This document shows, piece after piece, positions 44,762-54,816 of a stretch of DNA of 57,777 nt. A program made the translations under genes and the position numbers. The notes beneath the pieces were generated by a model. That model saw only the letters and a list, made by a program, of their open reading frames with translations. It had not been told where the DNA came from and did no database searches. Numbering within the stretch: the first letter of the stretch is position 1; each line of letters starts with the position of its first letter. The stretch is from an uncultured bacterium (lineage in GTDB: Bacteria; CALINM01): assembly GCA_938045315.1 (NCBI GenBank), contig CALINM010000010.1, forward strand, positions 1 through 57,777, given 5' to 3'.

Positions 44762-47044
44762 TTAAAAATTATAATAGCTTCTGTAAGTAGTCACCTGACC
44801 ATTATTTAAATTAAATATAATTTCACCATCTTCATCTGTTCTTAGGTATTTTATTCTTTCCCTTCTAAAAAATTGTATCACTTCCCGGGATGGCAAATTC
44901 CATGGATTTTCTTTACCAACAGTTATCACTGCATATTCAGGAGTTAATCTCTTATAAAGAGCCTCACTAAAAGAGCTTTTTGATCCATGGTGGGGAACTT
45001 TAATTATTGTAATTTTCTGATTCAATAGCTTTTTATATTTTCTCAGCATCTTTTCAATGCCATCTTTTTCCATATCTCCTGTAAAGAGTATTTTATAATT
45101 TTTATATTCCATAAGCACCCAATTTGACCTGTTATTTTGTTTTTCTGATTTTATTCCTGGCAAAATGTAAACTCTAATTTCACCAAAATTTATTAAAATT
45201 TCTTTATCATATAAAATAACATCTTCATTATAAAATACCCTTCCAATATTGAAATTGTTACCTAACCAGTTAAGTGCCTTCATGTGATCAGGGTGGGAAT
45301 GGGAGAGAATTACTGAATCAATCTTTTTTGCTCCCAATTTTTTCATTAACGGCAAATATACCTTTGAACCCAGTTTTTCATCCCAAACATTGCCACCCAC
45401 ATCAATAAAAATAATTCTCCCCTCTTCTGTTTTAACAACTGCACAATCACCCTGTCCCACATCGGGAAACACCAGTAAAGTTTCCTTTTTGTGAGGGTAG
45501 TAGAGAAGTAAAATTGCAATAAGACCAGTGGGTATTGCAATTAATTTGAATTTTTTGGGCATAATTAGGGCAACAAAAATTGTAGAATAATAAAGAATTA
45601 GAGACATTATGTTAAAATCGAAATCCAAATATACAGAAGGTAAATTATTTAAAAAAGATAAATAACTATAAATAATTTTCCATCCATAATTTGGTATGGT
45701 AAGAGATATTGCAAATAAACTAGTACTAAAAATTGAAAATGGTAAGGATAAAAATAAAAATGGCAGTATTATAAAAGAAAAGAGCGGGATTATAAAGGGA
45801 TTTGCAAAAAAAGAAGCAATGAAATTAAGTCTCGAAAAACTACCAAGCACTGGCAGAATAAAAAAAGTAATAATTAGAGAGAGAAAAACTATTCCTGCAA
45901 AATAATTTAAAATTTTGAATATCCATGACTTTCCATAACCATTTACCAAAAAACTCATGTGTTTAAAACTTATAAGCAAGGCGAAAACACTCATAAATGA
46001 AAGTTGAAAAGATGTGTTTGCTATTACATAGGGGTCATTAATTATAAGAATAATCGCTACTAAAAACAAAAGATTAAAGGAGTTACATTTTTTTTTAAAG
46101 AGAACTAAAAAAAATGTGGAAAGAGAAAAAAACAAAAATGCCCTCATGGCTGGAATTGATAGGCCTGAAAGAAAGGCATAAGTTAAAATCATGGGTATTG
46201 AAAATATTACAACAAGAATTTGCCTCGGTAAAAAATCTGTTATAGAGGGTATAATTAAAGAGATTGAATAAACTATTAAAAGGGAAAAAAATATAGTTAA
46301 TGTAAAATGCAAGCCAGATATTGAAAGAATATGTGCTGTTCCAGTCCGATTAAAAATATTTCTTATATTATCATCTAATACTCTCTCTCCAAAGAGAACT
46401 TCTATAAAAAAATCTTTCCCCGCCCCAGCATTTTCTTTGAAACTTTCTATCATCTTTTGTCTTAGTTTTGTTAGACTTTCTAATAACACATTTCGCTTGT
46501 TTATAATATATTCGCTAATCTTTAAAATATTTTTATTATTGGTTAAACTTTCATACGCTGCCAATTCACTTTGAATATTTTTATATCTATGTAATTTTTT
46601 TACCTCTCCTAAAAAGGTTATTTCATCAAAAATATTTATATCATCTTTTAAGCTAAATCTTGCCTCAATTTTAGCTGGTATAGATTCCGTAGAATCTGTA
46701 ATTCTAATAGTTGCCTGTTTATAATACTTTTTATCTCTTACGAAATTTGAAATATAACCTTTACCAGCAACTAAACCTTTGTAATCATTATAAGTAAAAG
46801 AAGTTCTTAAAACACCCAGACACATAAAAAAAACAAAATAAAGGACAACAAACAAAATGTTATTTTCTTTAATTAACAAAAATAAAAAGGGGATTATAAG
46901 CAAAAGTACAAAAACATGGGGATAAAAAAGGGGGCTAAAAAAAAATAAAACACCTACTAAATAACCAGCTAATGATAAAAATAAATAAAATGTTGAGTTC
47001 TCAAAATCTCTTTGGAGAAGGTATATATTCTTTAAGTTTTTCAA
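44762..47044 (-). CDS. comEC: DNA uptake channel ComEC/Rec2
   Basis: A 760-residue protein. It has an N-terminal membrane region with DUF4131, a competence domain with about eight helices ([30 protein letters not shown]) and a C-terminal metallo-beta-lactamase domain ([48 protein letters not shown]). It transports single-stranded DNA across the inner membrane. With PilT, minor pilins and PilY1 in the window, this supports natural competence. The start is TTG 47044, six bases after AAGGA, inside the 3' end of dnaJ (44-base overlap), so the two are probably translated together. Confidence 0.93.
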   Translation of the reverse strand: MKNLKNIYLLQRDFENSTFYLFLSLAGYLVGVLFFFSPLFYPHVFVLLLIIPFLFLLIKENNILFVVLYFVFFMCLGVLRTSFTYNDYKGLVAGKGYISNFVRDKKYYKQATIRITDSTESIPAKIEARFSLKDDINIFDEITFLGEVKKLHRYKNIQSELAAYESLTNNKNILKISEYIINKRNVLLESLTKLRQKMIESFKENAGAGKDFFIEVLFGERVLDDNIRNIFNRTGTAHILSISGLHFTLTIFFSLLIVYSISLIIPSITDFLPRQILVVIFSIPMILTYAFLSGLSIPAMRAFLFFSLSTFFLVLFKKKCNSFNLLFLVAIILIINDPYVIANTSFQLSFMSVFALLISFKHMSFLVNGYGKSWIFKILNYFAGIVFLSLIITFFILPVLGSFSRLNFIASFFANPFIIPLFSFIILPFLFLSLPFSIFSTSLFAISLTIPNYGWKIIYSYLSFLNNLPSVYLDFDFNIMSLILYYSTIFVALIMPKKFKLIAIPTGLIAILLLYYPHKKETLLVFPDVGQGDCAVVKTEEGRIIFIDVGGNVWDEKLGSKVYLPLMKKLGAKKIDSVILSHSHPDHMKALNWLGNNFNIGRVFYNEDVILYDKEILINFGEIRVYILPGIKSEKQNNRSNWVLMEYKNYKILFTGDMEKDGIEKMLRKYKKLLNQKITIIKVPHHGSKSSFSEALYKRLTPEYAVITVGKENPWNLPSREVIQFFRRERIKYLRTDEDGEIIFNLNNGQVTTYRSYYNF

Positions 47045-48083
47045 GCAATTCCTTTGCCTCTTTTGACAGTTTTTCAGGAACTTCTACCTTTACTACACAG
47101 TAAAGATCCCCTACTTTTCCAAAGGCATCTTTTACCCCCCTACCTGCCACTCTTAATTTCTGACCGTTTTTTGTTAGAGGAGGGATATTTATATTTATCC
47201 TTGTCCCATCAGGAAGAGGCACATCAACTTTTGTTCCTAATGTGGCTTCTGTTATTGATAGGGGAAGAGTAACATATAAATCATTGCCTTCTCTTGAATA
47301 GTAAGGATGAGGTGATACAATTATATGAATGAATAGGTCTCCAGGCTTTCCTCCAGATTTACCTGGTTTTCCTTTTCCAGTAACTTTTAATCTATGGCCA
47401 GTATCAACTCCAGAGGGGATTCTAACTGTTAACTTGGATGCATTAAACTTAACCCCTGTTCCCTGACAAACACTACATCTTTTTACATTTGTATAACCAA
47501 GCCCGTTGCAAACATTACATGGAGTTTGAATAAAAAGATTTCCTCTCCTTACACTCTTAAATCCCGTCCCTTTGCATTCATTACATTTAACCTGGTTAGA
47601 TCTATCAAGTCCAGAACCGTTACAAAAGGAGCATGGAAACTGTTCTTTTAATTCTATCTCTTTTACACACCCCATTACAGCCTCTTCAAAACTTATAACC
47701 AGTTCAACCTCAATGTCCTCACCCTTTTGAATTTTATCCTTCCCCTTTGTACTAAAACCAAAGAAATCTGAAAAAATATCTGAAAAAGAGCCACCAAAAA
47801 GATCTGAAAAAAAGTCTTTGCCAGAATATGTATAACCAAAACCACCTTCAGATTGGGGTTTAAAAAAGGCATCACCCATTAAATCATAATTTTTTCTCTT
47901 TTCAGGATCCGATAGAACTTCATAGGCTTCGTTTATATCTTTAAACTTTTCTTCCGCTTCTTTATTGCCCGGGTTTTTATCGGGATGATACTTTTTTGCT
48001 AAATTCCAGTAAGCTTTTTTTATCTCCTCTTGTGTTGCATTTTTTGATACCCCAAGAATTTTATAGTAATCTTTCTCAGCCAT
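47001..48083 (-). CDS. dnaJ: Chaperone DnaJ
   Basis: A 360-residue co-chaperone of DnaK. The J domain begins [20 protein letters not shown] with HPD in [12 protein letters not shown] Gly/Phe-rich linker follows, then four C-x2-C-x-G-x-G zinc repeats ([32 protein letters not shown]) and the C-terminal substrate-binding domains. The promoter ends so close to the ATG that the mRNA looks leaderless (see the promoter entry). No CIRCE element is seen, so regulation, if any, may be through sigma-32. comEC follows with an overlap. Confidence 0.96.
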   Translation of the reverse strand: MAEKDYYKILGVSKNATQEEIKKAYWNLAKKYHPDKNPGNKEAEEKFKDINEAYEVLSDPEKRKNYDLMGDAFFKPQSEGGFGYTYSGKDFFSDLFGGSFSDIFSDFFGFSTKGKDKIQKGEDIEVELVISFEEAVMGCVKEIELKEQFPCSFCNGSGLDRSNQVKCNECKGTGFKSVRRGNLFIQTPCNVCNGLGYTNVKRCSVCQGTGVKFNASKLTVRIPSGVDTGHRLKVTGKGKPGKSGGKPGDLFIHIIVSPHPYYSREGNDLYVTLPLSITEATLGTKVDVPLPDGTRININIPPLTKNGQKLRVAGRGVKDAFGKVGDLYCVVKVEVPEKLSKEAKELLEKLKEYIPSPKRF

Positions 48084-48089
48084 ATTACA

Positions 48090-48118
48090 AATATAGTGCT
48101 TTTTTTACAATTTCTCAA
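48090..48118 (-). promoter_or_regulatory. dnaJ promoter, leaderless arrangement
   Basis: On the minus strand, TTGAGA (48113-48118) and TATATT (48090-48095) are 17 bases apart. Only six bases separate the -10 from the dnaJ ATG at 48083, so transcription should start at or next to the A of the ATG. No ribosome-binding site is present. The 164 bases between dnaJ and the DUF1573 gene contain nothing else that I recognise. Confidence 0.55.
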
Positions 48119-48246
48119 GGAGTACCCTCTAAAAATTTTGAATTAGGACCCTTATGTAGATGGTTTAAATCCCCTTATAAATATTAAATCCCTTTGCTCC
48201 ACAATCAAAATTTGGGCTTAACAAATTACTGTTATGTCCTATTTTA

Positions 48247-48594
48247 CTAATCTAATGCTTCTCCTTTTATAATAAAAATTCTTGTTTTAGGCTCCTTATT
48301 GGTTCTAACAATTATTGCATTTTCAAATTTTCCAACATTACAGGGAGTAAATCTTACCAATATTTCTGCGCTTTCGCCTTCCTTAATACCCTCTCTCCCG
48401 GAGAGAATTTTTGTCTTAACCCCTCAACCACTCTCAATGCCCTCAATAATAAGTAAACCCTTACTTTCATTTTTTAGTTTAAAAATGTGGCCTAACTCTT
48501 GATTTCTCACAGTTATACCAAAATCATGAATAATAGGGGCAGGGTAACTCTGCCCCATTAAAAATGTAACTACAAATATTAATGCCTTTACCAT
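48247..48594 (-). CDS. DUF1573-family exported protein with in-frame UGA: candidate selenoprotein
   Basis: Read from ATG 48594 to TAG 48247, with the UGA at 48424-48426 as selenocysteine, this gives 115 residues. A signal peptide (MVKALIFVVTFLMGQSYPAP) is followed by one DUF1573 domain. The strands are HDFGITVRNQELGHIFKLKN, GLLIIEGIESG, then U57-G-V-K-T, then EGIKEGESAEILVRFTP and GKFENAIIVRTNKEP, ending FIIKGEA. DUF1573 proteins normally have C-G-C-T at the U57 position, so the UGA replaces the first Cys and the second is Val. The frame stays family-like for 58 codons past the UGA. The ATG overlaps the pilY1 stop by seven bases, so the gene is coupled to the pilus operon. The alternative is a gene broken by one nonsense change (TGT or TGC to TGA). 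Confidence 0.68.
48391..48407 (-). promoter_or_regulatory. Candidate SECIS hairpin in the DUF1573 gene
   Basis: Sixteen bases after the UGA the minus strand forms UUCUCUC, loop CGG, GAGAGAG. That is six Watson-Crick pairs plus a U-G pair, closed by a three-base loop whose second base is G. Distance, stem length and loop G fit the general description of bacterial SECIS elements. The selD hairpin loop also starts CGG. The fold is by eye, and the encoded amino acids (K-I-L-S-G-R-E-G) are at a variable site in the family. Confidence 0.55.
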
Positions 48595-51500
48595 TTCTCT
48601 CTCCAGAGAACAAAGCCGCTTTTCGCCTGTGCTGCTGTCTGGAACTCAACGGTCATAATCGCACCCGTACTTTGTTGAATAAAAGCCTTCCCACCCTTTT
48701 CTCTACCCATATGTACACTAATGCTTGAAGGAGTACCTCCACCAAGGCCTGTTCTTCTAAGAATTTCTTTTGTACTCGGATTATAGCCAATTATAGGCTT
48801 TGAAAATGCTGTACCCGTTAGAGCATAAAGTGCATATAAATAACCATAACCACCGCCCTGACATATATCTGCGATGGGTAAGTAAGTAGTAAATAAGACT
48901 ACGTCTCCTAAATAAACAGGTTTTGATACGCCTCTCTCGCCATTATCTACCATGTCTGCATACCAACCAAATGTTGAACCCACCGCCAGGCTGTTTTTAA
49001 AAGAATTAAGCATATCCTGAAAGTTTGTAGCTCCTGTAAACCCAGTTACTGTTTCACCAACACCATCATCATCTGTATCTTTTACAACTACGTTGGACAT
49101 ATTAGTTAAATTACTCTCAGTAAGTGCTGTGGTACAACTAACATTGTATGATCCATTAAAGCAAGGATCTTTAAAACCATACATTCTTTCTGGGTAGGTT
49201 ACTGTTTTATCATATACTGAATGGAAAAACCTACCTGAAGAGATGTAAATCCATATATCACTTCCCCTTATACCCACAGCAGGAGCATTCACTAGTGGGT
49301 GTTTAGGCGAACCCGACGCAAATGCGGTAAACACCCTCCTTAAAACCCAGCCAGATGGTGCATCCGTATTTGTAATTAATCTGTACAAATAACCCGCTTG
49401 AGTAGGTATATTTGTACCCTGAACAATCCCTGTATAAACAACATCACTATTCCCGTCCAAATCTACATCGATGCTTACGGGATTGCCAACAAAGGCCGTT
49501 GTAACACCCGTATCTATAATCCAATAGTTACTATTTAGGGTCCAGGTAGAATTATTACCATTAATTTTTACTACAAATATTTTAGCATTTTTACTGCTCC
49601 TGACGAAATAGCCTGAGCTATCTTTATTTGCTGTTCCACCCTCAGGTCCTGAACCGAATATGGCATACCAGTTATCACCTCTTCTAACAACACAGGGATA
49701 ACTCAAAGTAAGACCCAAATCTGGATGAGAAAATTCCCACAGAATTTTTGGTTGGAGTGGGTTGGTAATATCAAGGGCAAAATAGGATGCGTAAAAGGTT
49801 TTGTTTGTACCTCCAATGTTTGCTTGTATCTCACCTCCACCAAGTCTCATACCACCTATTAGAACAGTTCCCCAACCATCCACATGGTCAGTATCGGGTG
49901 TAAACATTTTAGCATCAAACACCTTGGGCTTTAAATCGATCCCATAAATGTGTTTATAAGTTGTTTTTGTTTGCCACTGTAAATGGGGTAAAAACGATGT
50001 GGGAACATAACCCCACAATTCATCCCCAAAGTTTACACCCGTTAGTGGATTACTAAAATATCCATTTTCCACTGCTGTTGTTAATGGATTGTCTCCCTGG
50101 TTAAACTTTCCTGCGTAGAAGGCATGTAAAACACCATCATTAGAACCCGCATATACCACACTTATCCTGTCTTTATGTCTCTTGTAGAAATTATAATAGC
50201 TTTGGTCCCCATAAATGAGGTCATAATTTTCCTGAGGTGCAGCAACAACAGTAGGCGTTGAATATACAATATCCCCCAGCTTCCATACATAATTAGCACC
50301 TCCAATTGTAACACTCCTGCTTCTGTATGTATTATCTTCTATATCCACTGGATCTCCTCTAACAAATCTTAAAATTTTAGCTGCTTCTGAATTACTTCCT
50401 GCTCTAAGGTAATCTCTTAATACAGAGGCGTTTAAAGGATCTAAGTCAACTCTACCAGCTTCAGTACCGTTAATACTCGTAAATAAGTTTCTATCCTCTG
50501 GACTTCTTAAAGCCAATCTCTTACCCGCTTCCCAAAGGCTTTTCACATCAGTTAGTGGGACGGTCGCCTCAGGAGTGGAAGCATCTGGTATTCCATCGCC
50601 GTTACTATCAACATACTTTTCTGCAACAGTATCATTAGAAATTGGATCAACTTTGAATTTTAAAATCCTATCAATTGTCATTTCTAAACTGCCATTTTGG
50701 TTAGTATCTTCTCTTATATTACCATAGGGATCGATTAACAACCCATGAAGATAACCAACCCAGCTAACTGTACCATTTGTCCCTTCTATCGCAGGCTTAA
50801 AAAACGCCTGAAATAAAGCACCCTCTCCCTCTGCAGAAGAGGCAAGAACTGAAACTGCAGTACCTGACGAGGTGCGTTTTAGTATATCTAAAAAGGCATC
50901 TTCTAATTTTTTTTCCAGTTTGAGGGGATTGGTAACCCTAAAATAACTATCAGGCACACCATCACCATTTTCATCCCACTCAGATGTTAAATCAGGTATA
51001 TTGTTCCCATTTTTATCTGTGAAATTACCCCATTTTGCTGCGTACCAGAGGGGATCTTTCAATAATCCTGAAGAGGTACCTGTTACTGTAAAAGTTTTTG
51101 ACCATGTAAGGGGTAGTGTTGCCACATTTGTGGGTGTATCATAGTCACTGGTGTTGGGCACATCTTTATCTTTTACAGTTAAATATATGTTATCCGCATC
51201 TGTTCCGTTTATTACAAAGCCTAACACCTGGTCAACACTACCTGCACCATAATCTGATGTTAAAATTACTTTTATCTGGTTTGATTGGAGTCCTGATCCA
51301 CCGCAACTACCAAGATTTGCATATTCAGCTGCTTTTGTACAAATTTCGTATGTAACGATCGCATCCATATCGTGGTCAGAACCATGTTCTGAGTCTTCAT
51401 AGTTGACCTTAAATTTCATGTAAATAGGGTTATTTGTATTGTCATATTCTATGCGTTCAAAATAGAAATCCACTATCTGATTTGTGGGGCAATAAGCTGT

Positions 51501-54209
51501 TGATGAACAGTTGGTTAAATGTAAACCATCAGCATCCTTTGTAACATTACATTTTGAGTAGCATGAAGTGTAGGCTTGCGTTCCACTTATGCTTTTGCCC
51601 GTTGGCACAAGGATAACTTTTTTTCCTTCCACATTAAATGCTATATCTGGAACATTTGTTTCTTGAACGACACTATAATACCCTACATTTGGAAATCCCG
51701 TTTTAGCCTTAAGTTGAGTGTGGCCATAATAAGCAACTGCTGCTGAATAATAACTGCCTTCTCTAGTGGGTTCGGAAGGACAAATGCCCCTTATGTATGA
51801 AAGATTCATAACACTTTTTGAGGAACATACAAAATCTTTAGTGCTTCCAGATTCACCAATTATCCATGAACCTCCTGATATACCTTCATTAGTACCAATA
51901 ATATTTGCAAGAGTAGAGACGTTTAAATCTGGTAAATCGCCGGGAAAGGATTTAAAGCTTGATCCTGGCAAATCGTCGGAATCGTAGCTTACGTATTTGT
52001 CTGTTAAAGTTATCACAAAGGGCTTCGAGCAAAGGGGGTAAACACCGTTTGTAACACCACTAATAGGATTATCAAATAAAGGATATGTAGCAGAGCCCGT
52101 TGAAAATTTATTCCATGTGGGTTTTGAGAGACTAAGTCCCATATCAGCATTTGTTGAATATGTATATGCAGAAGTAGGTGTTCTCTTATCGGCGAAGTAT
52201 CTCGTCGCCTCATAAATCATCTCTCCTATTGGATTGCCCCACATCTTCTTGCAATAAGAAGTTTCATCCATTTTATCTATTGATGGAACGCAGCCATAGC
52301 TATACGATCCATAATCAAATCCTATGGCAGTCATTCTATCAAGGGTTAAAACTATGTTACCACCCACGTTTTCAGAGGATTGAAAGATTCCAGAGCTTTC
52401 ATTTGCTTCATCATTTATGGCCCATATATTTTTTCTTAAAACACCGCCCGACAAATTTTTTGTATACGAACCTGTTATCATACCAAAATAAATTCTTGCA
52501 TCGGGAATACATAACCCCCCCGTTGTCCCACAGTCTGCATTATTAGAACAGGGTGTCCTTGTTTTTGAACAAACCTTTTGGTTTGCTGGACCTTCTCCAT
52601 ATTTTTGGAGTAAACCAACGGGCTTATAATTATTACCATACTTTTTACAGTTTCTCTCCAAACCAACGGAGGGATCACAAACTTTCACTCTCACATAGTA
52701 GTCTGTTGGTGTAACATTTATCCTTGTTCCAGAATTATTTACAATTTGATTTCCACACACCGGCCTTTCTATTGATGCCCAGTTAGATACCCTTTCTTCT
52801 CTATCAAGAAGTACCCTTATTTTGTGGGCATCACCATTACTTGTTGATGTCATACAAAATAAATGTCTTTTCTCTGTTCCTCCCGAACCTCCACAATCAA
52901 CAGTTGTATTACCTGGAAGAGGTTCTCCCAAAGTTATAAAATCATTCAACCTTTTAAGCCTGCAGGGGTTATCAATATTTGGTGCTCTTAGTGATAATGC
53001 ACCTGTACCTGTAACACTACCAAATATTTTATAACTATTGCCTCTTGCAAAATTTGATCCTGGTAAAGCATATTTCACTATTACCGCTTCATCTCCTGTA
53101 AGATCTCTATGCCTTACTATTAACCTGTACCACCTTCCACCTGTTAGATTTATCTGTGCTCTATAAGCAAACCCATTACTTACGCCATGAACTCCATACC
53201 AGCCAAGAATTCCATCATCAATGGTTGCTGAACTTCCTGGAAGGGGCTCAAAGTTTACTCTCGTCATCGTATTTACATCTATTATCTCTAACTCTATTGA
53301 ATCATCACCATCTATGGCAAATGCCCAGTAACCACTTACACTTGCCTGAAATTCTGTTACAACAAAGTAATTTCCATGATCACCACCCAGTCCAAACAGT
53401 GGATTAGAGAGATTTATTTGTCTTGTGTAATTGTGTGATCTATAATTACACGGTGAGTAAGTAGCCATTAGTTCATTATGATTGGTTGGCGCAGGTTTAT
53501 TAACACCATCTCTGTATACGACCCATAATATACCATTGTTTTCTGTTTGATTCCAGGGCACGGTACCATTTGGTGTTGTACAAACTGCACCACCTGCCCC
53601 CGTTGGAGGATCAAAGGGGGTAAGCATTCTTGTATCAGATCCTGAGTACTCTTTTCCCCAGCTATGGGCATCCTGGGGGATAAATGCCCCTTCTAAAACT
53701 GTTTCAGATGAACTATCGGTGCTTCTATGACCTCCATAAAGTACTTTCTTTATCACATCTATCCTTGCCATTGATAACCAGTTTAGAAAATTCCCACTCC
53801 ATTCGTTTGCACCACCACAGTAGTGATGATTACCAGTAGTTAATGGATTGATCACTCTTGTAGGTACAAACTTTGGTTGCCCTGTGCTGTCATAAACATA
53901 GCATTTCCATGGATCAAAGTATCCATAGTAGTCTATAGCATCGTTATAAGTAGTATCAATTATACCGTCATCATTTAGATCTGTTGTGTCTGTATATGCC
54001 TCATAATAATTTCTGTGATCTCTACCTAAAACAAGCATAACTAAAGGTGGTGCATTTACAATATTAAAAGGGGGATAAGCTTCGTAGTCTGAATTTTCAG
54101 GAGCAGCAGGTGTCCCGGCAATTATAAATGTGGACCTTAATGTTAAAGAGAAAAATAAAACTATTATTAAAAGCCCAAAAACCCCTCTTTGTATATCTTT
54201 GTAGCTCAT
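48588..54209 (-). CDS. pilY1: PilY1 type IV pilus tip/biogenesis protein
   Basis: A very large exported protein, 1873 residues from ATG 54209, preceded by AGGAGG. The upstream in-frame ATG lies inside pilX. The signal segment is FGLLIIVLFFSLTLRSTFIIA. About residues 280-386 resemble a PA14-type carbohydrate-binding fold (SGYWAFAIDGDDSIELEI ... GGRWYRLIVRHRD). Cys-rich stretches follow. The C-terminal third is the PilY1 beta-propeller (VYAGSNDGVLHAFYAG ... WGTVLIGGMRLGGGE), with a calcium loop D-x-D-x-D-G-x-x-D at about 1580 (DVDLDGNSDVVY). PilY1 controls pilus extension/retraction and adhesion. P. aeruginosa PilY1 is about 1160 residues, so this one is much longer. It ends in an overlap with the DUF1573 gene. 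Confidence 0.92.
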   Translation of the reverse strand: MSYKDIQRGVFGLLIIVLFFSLTLRSTFIIAGTPAAPENSDYEAYPPFNIVNAPPLVMLVLGRDHRNYYEAYTDTTDLNDDGIIDTTYNDAIDYYGYFDPWKCYVYDSTGQPKFVPTRVINPLTTGNHHYCGGANEWSGNFLNWLSMARIDVIKKVLYGGHRSTDSSSETVLEGAFIPQDAHSWGKEYSGSDTRMLTPFDPPTGAGGAVCTTPNGTVPWNQTENNGILWVVYRDGVNKPAPTNHNELMATYSPCNYRSHNYTRQINLSNPLFGLGGDHGNYFVVTEFQASVSGYWAFAIDGDDSIELEIIDVNTMTRVNFEPLPGSSATIDDGILGWYGVHGVSNGFAYRAQINLTGGRWYRLIVRHRDLTGDEAVIVKYALPGSNFARGNSYKIFGSVTGTGALSLRAPNIDNPCRLKRLNDFITLGEPLPGNTTVDCGGSGGTEKRHLFCMTSTSNGDAHKIRVLLDREERVSNWASIERPVCGNQIVNNSGTRINVTPTDYYVRVKVCDPSVGLERNCKKYGNNYKPVGLLQKYGEGPANQKVCSKTRTPCSNNADCGTTGGLCIPDARIYFGMITGSYTKNLSGGVLRKNIWAINDEANESSGIFQSSENVGGNIVLTLDRMTAIGFDYGSYSYGCVPSIDKMDETSYCKKMWGNPIGEMIYEATRYFADKRTPTSAYTYSTNADMGLSLSKPTWNKFSTGSATYPLFDNPISGVTNGVYPLCSKPFVITLTDKYVSYDSDDLPGSSFKSFPGDLPDLNVSTLANIIGTNEGISGGSWIIGESGSTKDFVCSSKSVMNLSYIRGICPSEPTREGSYYSAAVAYYGHTQLKAKTGFPNVGYYSVVQETNVPDIAFNVEGKKVILVPTGKSISGTQAYTSCYSKCNVTKDADGLHLTNCSSTAYCPTNQIVDFYFERIEYDNTNNPIYMKFKVNYEDSEHGSDHDMDAIVTYEICTKAAEYANLGSCGGSGLQSNQIKVILTSDYGAGSVDQVLGFVINGTDADNIYLTVKDKDVPNTSDYDTPTNVATLPLTWSKTFTVTGTSSGLLKDPLWYAAKWGNFTDKNGNNIPDLTSEWDENGDGVPDSYFRVTNPLKLEKKLEDAFLDILKRTSSGTAVSVLASSAEGEGALFQAFFKPAIEGTNGTVSWVGYLHGLLIDPYGNIREDTNQNGSLEMTIDRILKFKVDPISNDTVAEKYVDSNGDGIPDASTPEATVPLTDVKSLWEAGKRLALRSPEDRNLFTSINGTEAGRVDLDPLNASVLRDYLRAGSNSEAAKILRFVRGDPVDIEDNTYRSRSVTIGGANYVWKLGDIVYSTPTVVAAPQENYDLIYGDQSYYNFYKRHKDRISVVYAGSNDGVLHAFYAGKFNQGDNPLTTAVENGYFSNPLTGVNFGDELWGYVPTSFLPHLQWQTKTTYKHIYGIDLKPKVFDAKMFTPDTDHVDGWGTVLIGGMRLGGGEIQANIGGTNKTFYASYFALDITNPLQPKILWEFSHPDLGLTLSYPCVVRRGDNWYAIFGSGPEGGTANKDSSGYFVRSSKNAKIFVVKINGNNSTWTLNSNYWIIDTGVTTAFVGNPVSIDVDLDGNSDVVYTGIVQGTNIPTQAGYLYRLITNTDAPSGWVLRRVFTAFASGSPKHPLVNAPAVGIRGSDIWIYISSGRFFHSVYDKTVTYPERMYGFKDPCFNGSYNVSCTTALTESNLTNMSNVVVKDTDDDGVGETVTGFTGATNFQDMLNSFKNSLAVGSTFGWYADMVDNGERGVSKPVYLGDVVLFTTYLPIADICQGGGYGYLYALYALTGTAFSKPIIGYNPSTKEILRRTGLGGGTPSSISVHMGREKGGKAFIQQSTGAIMTVEFQTAAQAKSGFVLWREKW

Positions 54210-54210
54210 T

Positions 54211-54813
54211 TTATTTACCTCCTGAAATTCCAAGAACTTTTCTGTAAATGCCTAAAACATTTGATTTTGCATTAAGCTCTGTCTTGCCTAAAGATTCTAT
54301 TTGAATATAGTAATAAACGCCGCCTGATGCAGCTCCTGCGCCTATGCCTTCATATCCACTCGCGAACTCACCACTTGTTGTTCCAGTAAAATCTACTGAC
54401 CCTACCTTGCCTAAATTTATAAATGCCTTATTTCCATTTTTAACCGTAATTGTAATATCAGGAGAATTTATAACATCATCGTTTGGCACGGCAAAACCAA
54501 GGAGTTCTTCAACAAGGCTTTTTCCATCCCCATCGTTATCGTTGCCTGTACCATCATCATTAAATGTTACAATATTTGCAGGATATGCACCCGCAGGTGG
54601 TATAGACTTTTCACTAAGTATTCTATCTACAATATGTGTGGTATAGTTTAATCCTCCATCTGCTATGTAAAATGCTTGCTTTGCCTGCTCAGCATAAAGC
54701 ATCTGCTTTATCCCCGTTGATGACATATCTAAATACGCCATAAGCATAAAACTTAATAGGAGCATAAATATAAGAGCCGTTATTAGAATACTGCCATTTT
54801 CTTTATTTGACAT
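54211..54813 (-). CDS. pilX: PilX-like minor pilin/assembly protein
   Basis: A 200-residue protein with an N-terminal hydrophobic helix (SILITALIFMLLLSFMLMAYLDM) after a short MSNKENG leader. The next segment, STGIKQMLYAEQAKQAFYIADGGLNY, is characteristic of PilX N-terminal domains. A less conserved, probably beta-rich C-terminal half follows, containing a calcium-loop-like DDGTGNDNDGDGKS. It sits between pilW and pilY1, as in other pilVWXY operons. Its C-terminal region carries the ribosome-binding site for pilY1. Confidence 0.85.
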   Translation of the reverse strand: MSNKENGSILITALIFMLLLSFMLMAYLDMSSTGIKQMLYAEQAKQAFYIADGGLNYTTHIVDRILSEKSIPPAGAYPANIVTFNDDGTGNDNDGDGKSLVEELLGFAVPNDDVINSPDITITVKNGNKAFINLGKVGSVDFTGTTSGEFASGYEGIGAGAASGGVYYYIQIESLGKTELNAKSNVLGIYRKVLGISGGK

Positions 54814-54816
54814 TTT

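Noticed and set aside
52013-53671. Several open frames of 60-120 codons within pilY1 on both strands
   Set aside because: They lie inside a continuous 1873-codon frame with clear PilY1 motifs and have no ribosome-binding sites or family resemblance. They are shadows.
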